Positions 20,513 through 21,886 of a DNA stretch of 21,886 nucleotides are shown here, piece by piece. Numbering within the stretch: the first letter of the stretch is position 1; the number at the start of each line of letters is the position of its first letter. Where the stretch lies: NCBI GenBank assembly GCA_001579985.1, contig LRSR01001476.1:1-21886 (forward strand). Reading direction: 5' to 3'. This DNA is from Hypsibius dujardini (lineage: Eukaryota > Tardigrada > Eutardigrada > Parachela > Hypsibiidae). The position numbers were made by a program, and so were the translations under genes. Below the pieces are notes generated by a model, which saw only the letters and a program-made list of their open reading frames with translations, searched no databases and was not told the DNA's origin.

Positions 20513-20888
20513 GATCACCTTCATCTCGTGTCTCGTTATTTCTTTATCAAAACGCGAACAACAAGAGGGAAGCACTGAGCTCCGAGAAAAACCGATATAC
20601 AAACAATATTCACAAAAACAAAGACCCCGAGAGAGACCATCAAAATTTGGTATAAATTGTGTGACATAACGTATATAAACTCGTAATAGACTCTCACTCT
20701 GATTCAGGCAACCGCCACACAAATCTCTCGAGAGGAGGAAACCCGGCACAAAAGTCCACGAGACAAGACTCCAGACCGCAAACGTAACGCGAAGGACAAA
20801 CAGGGGGAAGATGGCGGAGATTCAAATCAGCATAAACAACAACAAATGGAACAAACAACTTTTTCAAATACTGCCTGTGACAGACAAT

Positions 20889-21101
20889 CCAGGCAAGTGT
20901 CTGTCTCACGTAAACAAGTGTCAAATTCATACAAACAAGCGTCTGGCTTGATCCAGACAAATGTCTGTCGAAATCCAGACAAATGTCTGCCGAAATCCAG
21001 ACAAGTGCCTGGATGATTAAGTCAATCGTCTGACTTAATCCAGACAGGAACTTCAATCATCCAGACAATGTTCTGCCTGAGTCCAGACAATTGTCTGAGC
21101 A
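20889..21101. repeat. About 22-bp degenerate palindromic tandem array, about 10 units
   Basis: Units of 20-22 bp repeat end to end. The clearest are at 20953-20974 and 20975-20996 (CCAGACAAATGTCTG plus a 7-base spacer). Most units carry CAGACA..TGTCTG, a 6-bp inverted pair. The unit at 21016-21039 instead holds a perfect 9-bp pair (ATTAAGTCA/TGACTTAAT). The array ends exactly before the stop codon of the PHD-finger gene and so probably lies in its 3'UTR. Confidence 0.85.
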
Positions 21102-21487
21102 TTATCGACTCCGGCGCTCTTTGATAGTCTGCGGAGTCTTTTCTTTCACCACGACGTCCGCCGCGCTCACACCACCCGCCACCGCCGCCAAGCACTTCAT
21201 CATACGCGAACCGCGTGGTCGCAAACCCAATTCGAGCGGACGTTGTTGAGTAGAGCTGGCTGTCGGCTGCGTCGTCACCAACCGCTCCGAGCAGCTGGGG
21301 CAGTACCATTTTTTACCGATAATGTCTGCTTCGCATTTGATTCCCACGCAGTCGCCGTGGAACCACTCTTGCTCGCAGTCGGCGTTGTCGCAGGCGACCA
21401 TTAGGCCGCCGCCAAGGCCTTCGCAGAAGCAGTACTTACGAGAGTCGTCCTCCTCGTCGTCCGGCAGCGGCGCCTCCGAATCACCAA
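21102..21487 (-). CDS. C-terminal exon of an ING-type PHD-finger protein (partial)
   Basis: The exon begins after the acceptor TTTTTCCCAG (ending at 21488), enters in phase at Gly-Asp-Ser and stops with TAA at 21104-21102, giving about 127 residues; the rest of the gene lies beyond the right edge. An acidic stretch (PDDEEDDS) precedes a complete Cys4-His-Cys3 PHD finger: YCFC, VACDNADC, EWFHGDC, WYCPSC. The C-x-C start, CDN-x-x-C, EWFH-x-x-C-V and KWYCP pattern is typical of ING proteins, which read H3K4me3 and recruit acetyltransferase or deacetylase complexes. The Tyr, Met and Trp of the ING cage region are present. The loop before the last zinc pair is three residues longer than in human ING2. 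The tail of about 65 residues is Arg/Lys-rich at its end (KERRSR) and unlike any ING tail I recall. Another PHD family is possible. Confidence 0.85.
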
Positions 21488-21886
21488 CTGGGAAAAACGA
21501 CAAAAAAGGAGTGTAAAAGAAAAGACTGTCAATTGTAGACTGACAGACACACAGACGGATAAACAGACAAACCGTCAGACAGACAGGCAGATACACACGC
21601 AAACAGACAGGAATACAAACAGGCATGCAGACAGACTCATACACAGACAAATCAACTAACAGACAAACAGACAAATCATAAACAGAACCAAAACAACGTC
21701 AGACAGATACACACGCAAACAGACCGGAATACAAACAGGCATGCAGACAGACTCATACACAGACAAATCAACTGGCAGACAAACAGACAAGTCATAAACA
21801 GAACAAAACAACGTCAGACAGATAGGCCTCTAAACAGACTAACAGAACGATATAATCAAAAAGCGAGGCTCATAAGCAAAAGAAAT
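21488..21886 (-). other. Intron of the PHD-finger gene, running off the window
   Basis: Upstream of the acceptor the sequence is almost entirely CAGA-type microsatellite on the plus strand (about 21536-21845), including a 116-bp duplication. No exon is visible to the right edge. Confidence 0.75.
21591..21821. repeat. 116-bp direct tandem duplication
   Basis: ATACACACGCAAACAGAC at 21591 recurs at 21707. The following bases, including GGAATACAAACAGGCATGCA and CTCATACACAGACAAATCAA, match through to about 21821 with only a handful of substitutions and one single-base gap. Confidence 0.95.

Larger units (their letters stand above)
15869..20888. other. About 5 kb noncoding region upstream of even-skipped
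   Basis: No gene is recognised between the even-skipped 5' end and the PHD-finger gene. Named repeats inside are listed separately. Short frames with little support include MDYSTNGEEKEKERESGYRQ at 18424-18489, which sits in a good start context (AACCATGG) just after a TTTTCAG but has no known match. The size and position fit an enhancer region for a patterning gene; this is inference. Confidence 0.5.

Noticed and set aside
20889-21101. CRISPR-like array
   Set aside because: Units are about 22 bp head to tail with no unique spacers, and the DNA is eukaryotic. It is a palindromic minisatellite.
1-21886. tRNA, rRNA, spliced-leader or viral genes
   Set aside because: I looked for B-box-like GGTTCGANTCC strings and for polymerase, capsid or integrase motifs by eye and saw none. 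This is not a substitute for a covariance-model or HMM search.

Overview
The window is animal (metazoan) nuclear DNA. Its genes are split by short spliceosomal introns of about 70-1300 bp with GT-AG or GC-AG borders, start codons sit in Kozak-like contexts, and one gene has a clean AATAAA polyadenylation signal. An even-skipped/Evx homeobox gene is present, and much of the noncoding DNA is (CAGA)n/(TCTG)n microsatellite. Compact introns and gene content suggest a small-genome protostome. I cannot name the phylum from sequence alone; a tardigrade or other ecdysozoan is a guess.

Layout, left to right. (1) 174-1203, plus strand: the decayed, still intron-bearing remains of a DHRS11-type short-chain dehydrogenase gene. 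(2) 1473-1862, minus strand: a small single-chromodomain protein with an intron just upstream of its start. A perfect 17-bp hairpin flanked by 10-bp direct repeats lies at 2711-2768, in its probable upstream region. (3) 4015-5176, plus strand: a three-exon, 125-residue single-HMG-box protein with a Lys-rich linker and acidic tail. Its second intron holds a diverged duplication. (4) 6271-10392, plus strand: a seven-exon GH35 beta-galactosidase-like gene with both catalytic glutamates. Four of its introns are loaded with TCTG or CAGA arrays, and a polyadenylation signal lies 48 bp after the stop. (5) 10393-13148: convergent intergenic DNA. (6) 13149-15836, minus strand: a four-exon even-skipped homologue with a complete homeodomain. 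(7) About 5.3 kb upstream of it: noncoding DNA with a 24-bp tandem repeat, a MITE-like element with 32-bp inverted ends and TA flanks, AT-rich triplet arrays and microsatellites. (8) 21102-21487, minus strand: the last exon of a gene ending in an ING-type PHD finger, followed at once by a 22-bp palindromic repeat array. Its preceding intron, with a 116-bp tandem duplication, runs off the right edge.

Three neighbours are chromatin proteins (chromodomain, HMG box, PHD finger) and a fourth is a patterning transcription factor. They are separate transcription units, and I see no sign of a functional cluster. The most interesting material is structural: complementary TCTG/CAGA arrays flanking exons of the beta-galactosidase gene, the palindromic array after the PHD gene, the two inverted-repeat elements, and the SDR pseudogene with preserved intron positions.
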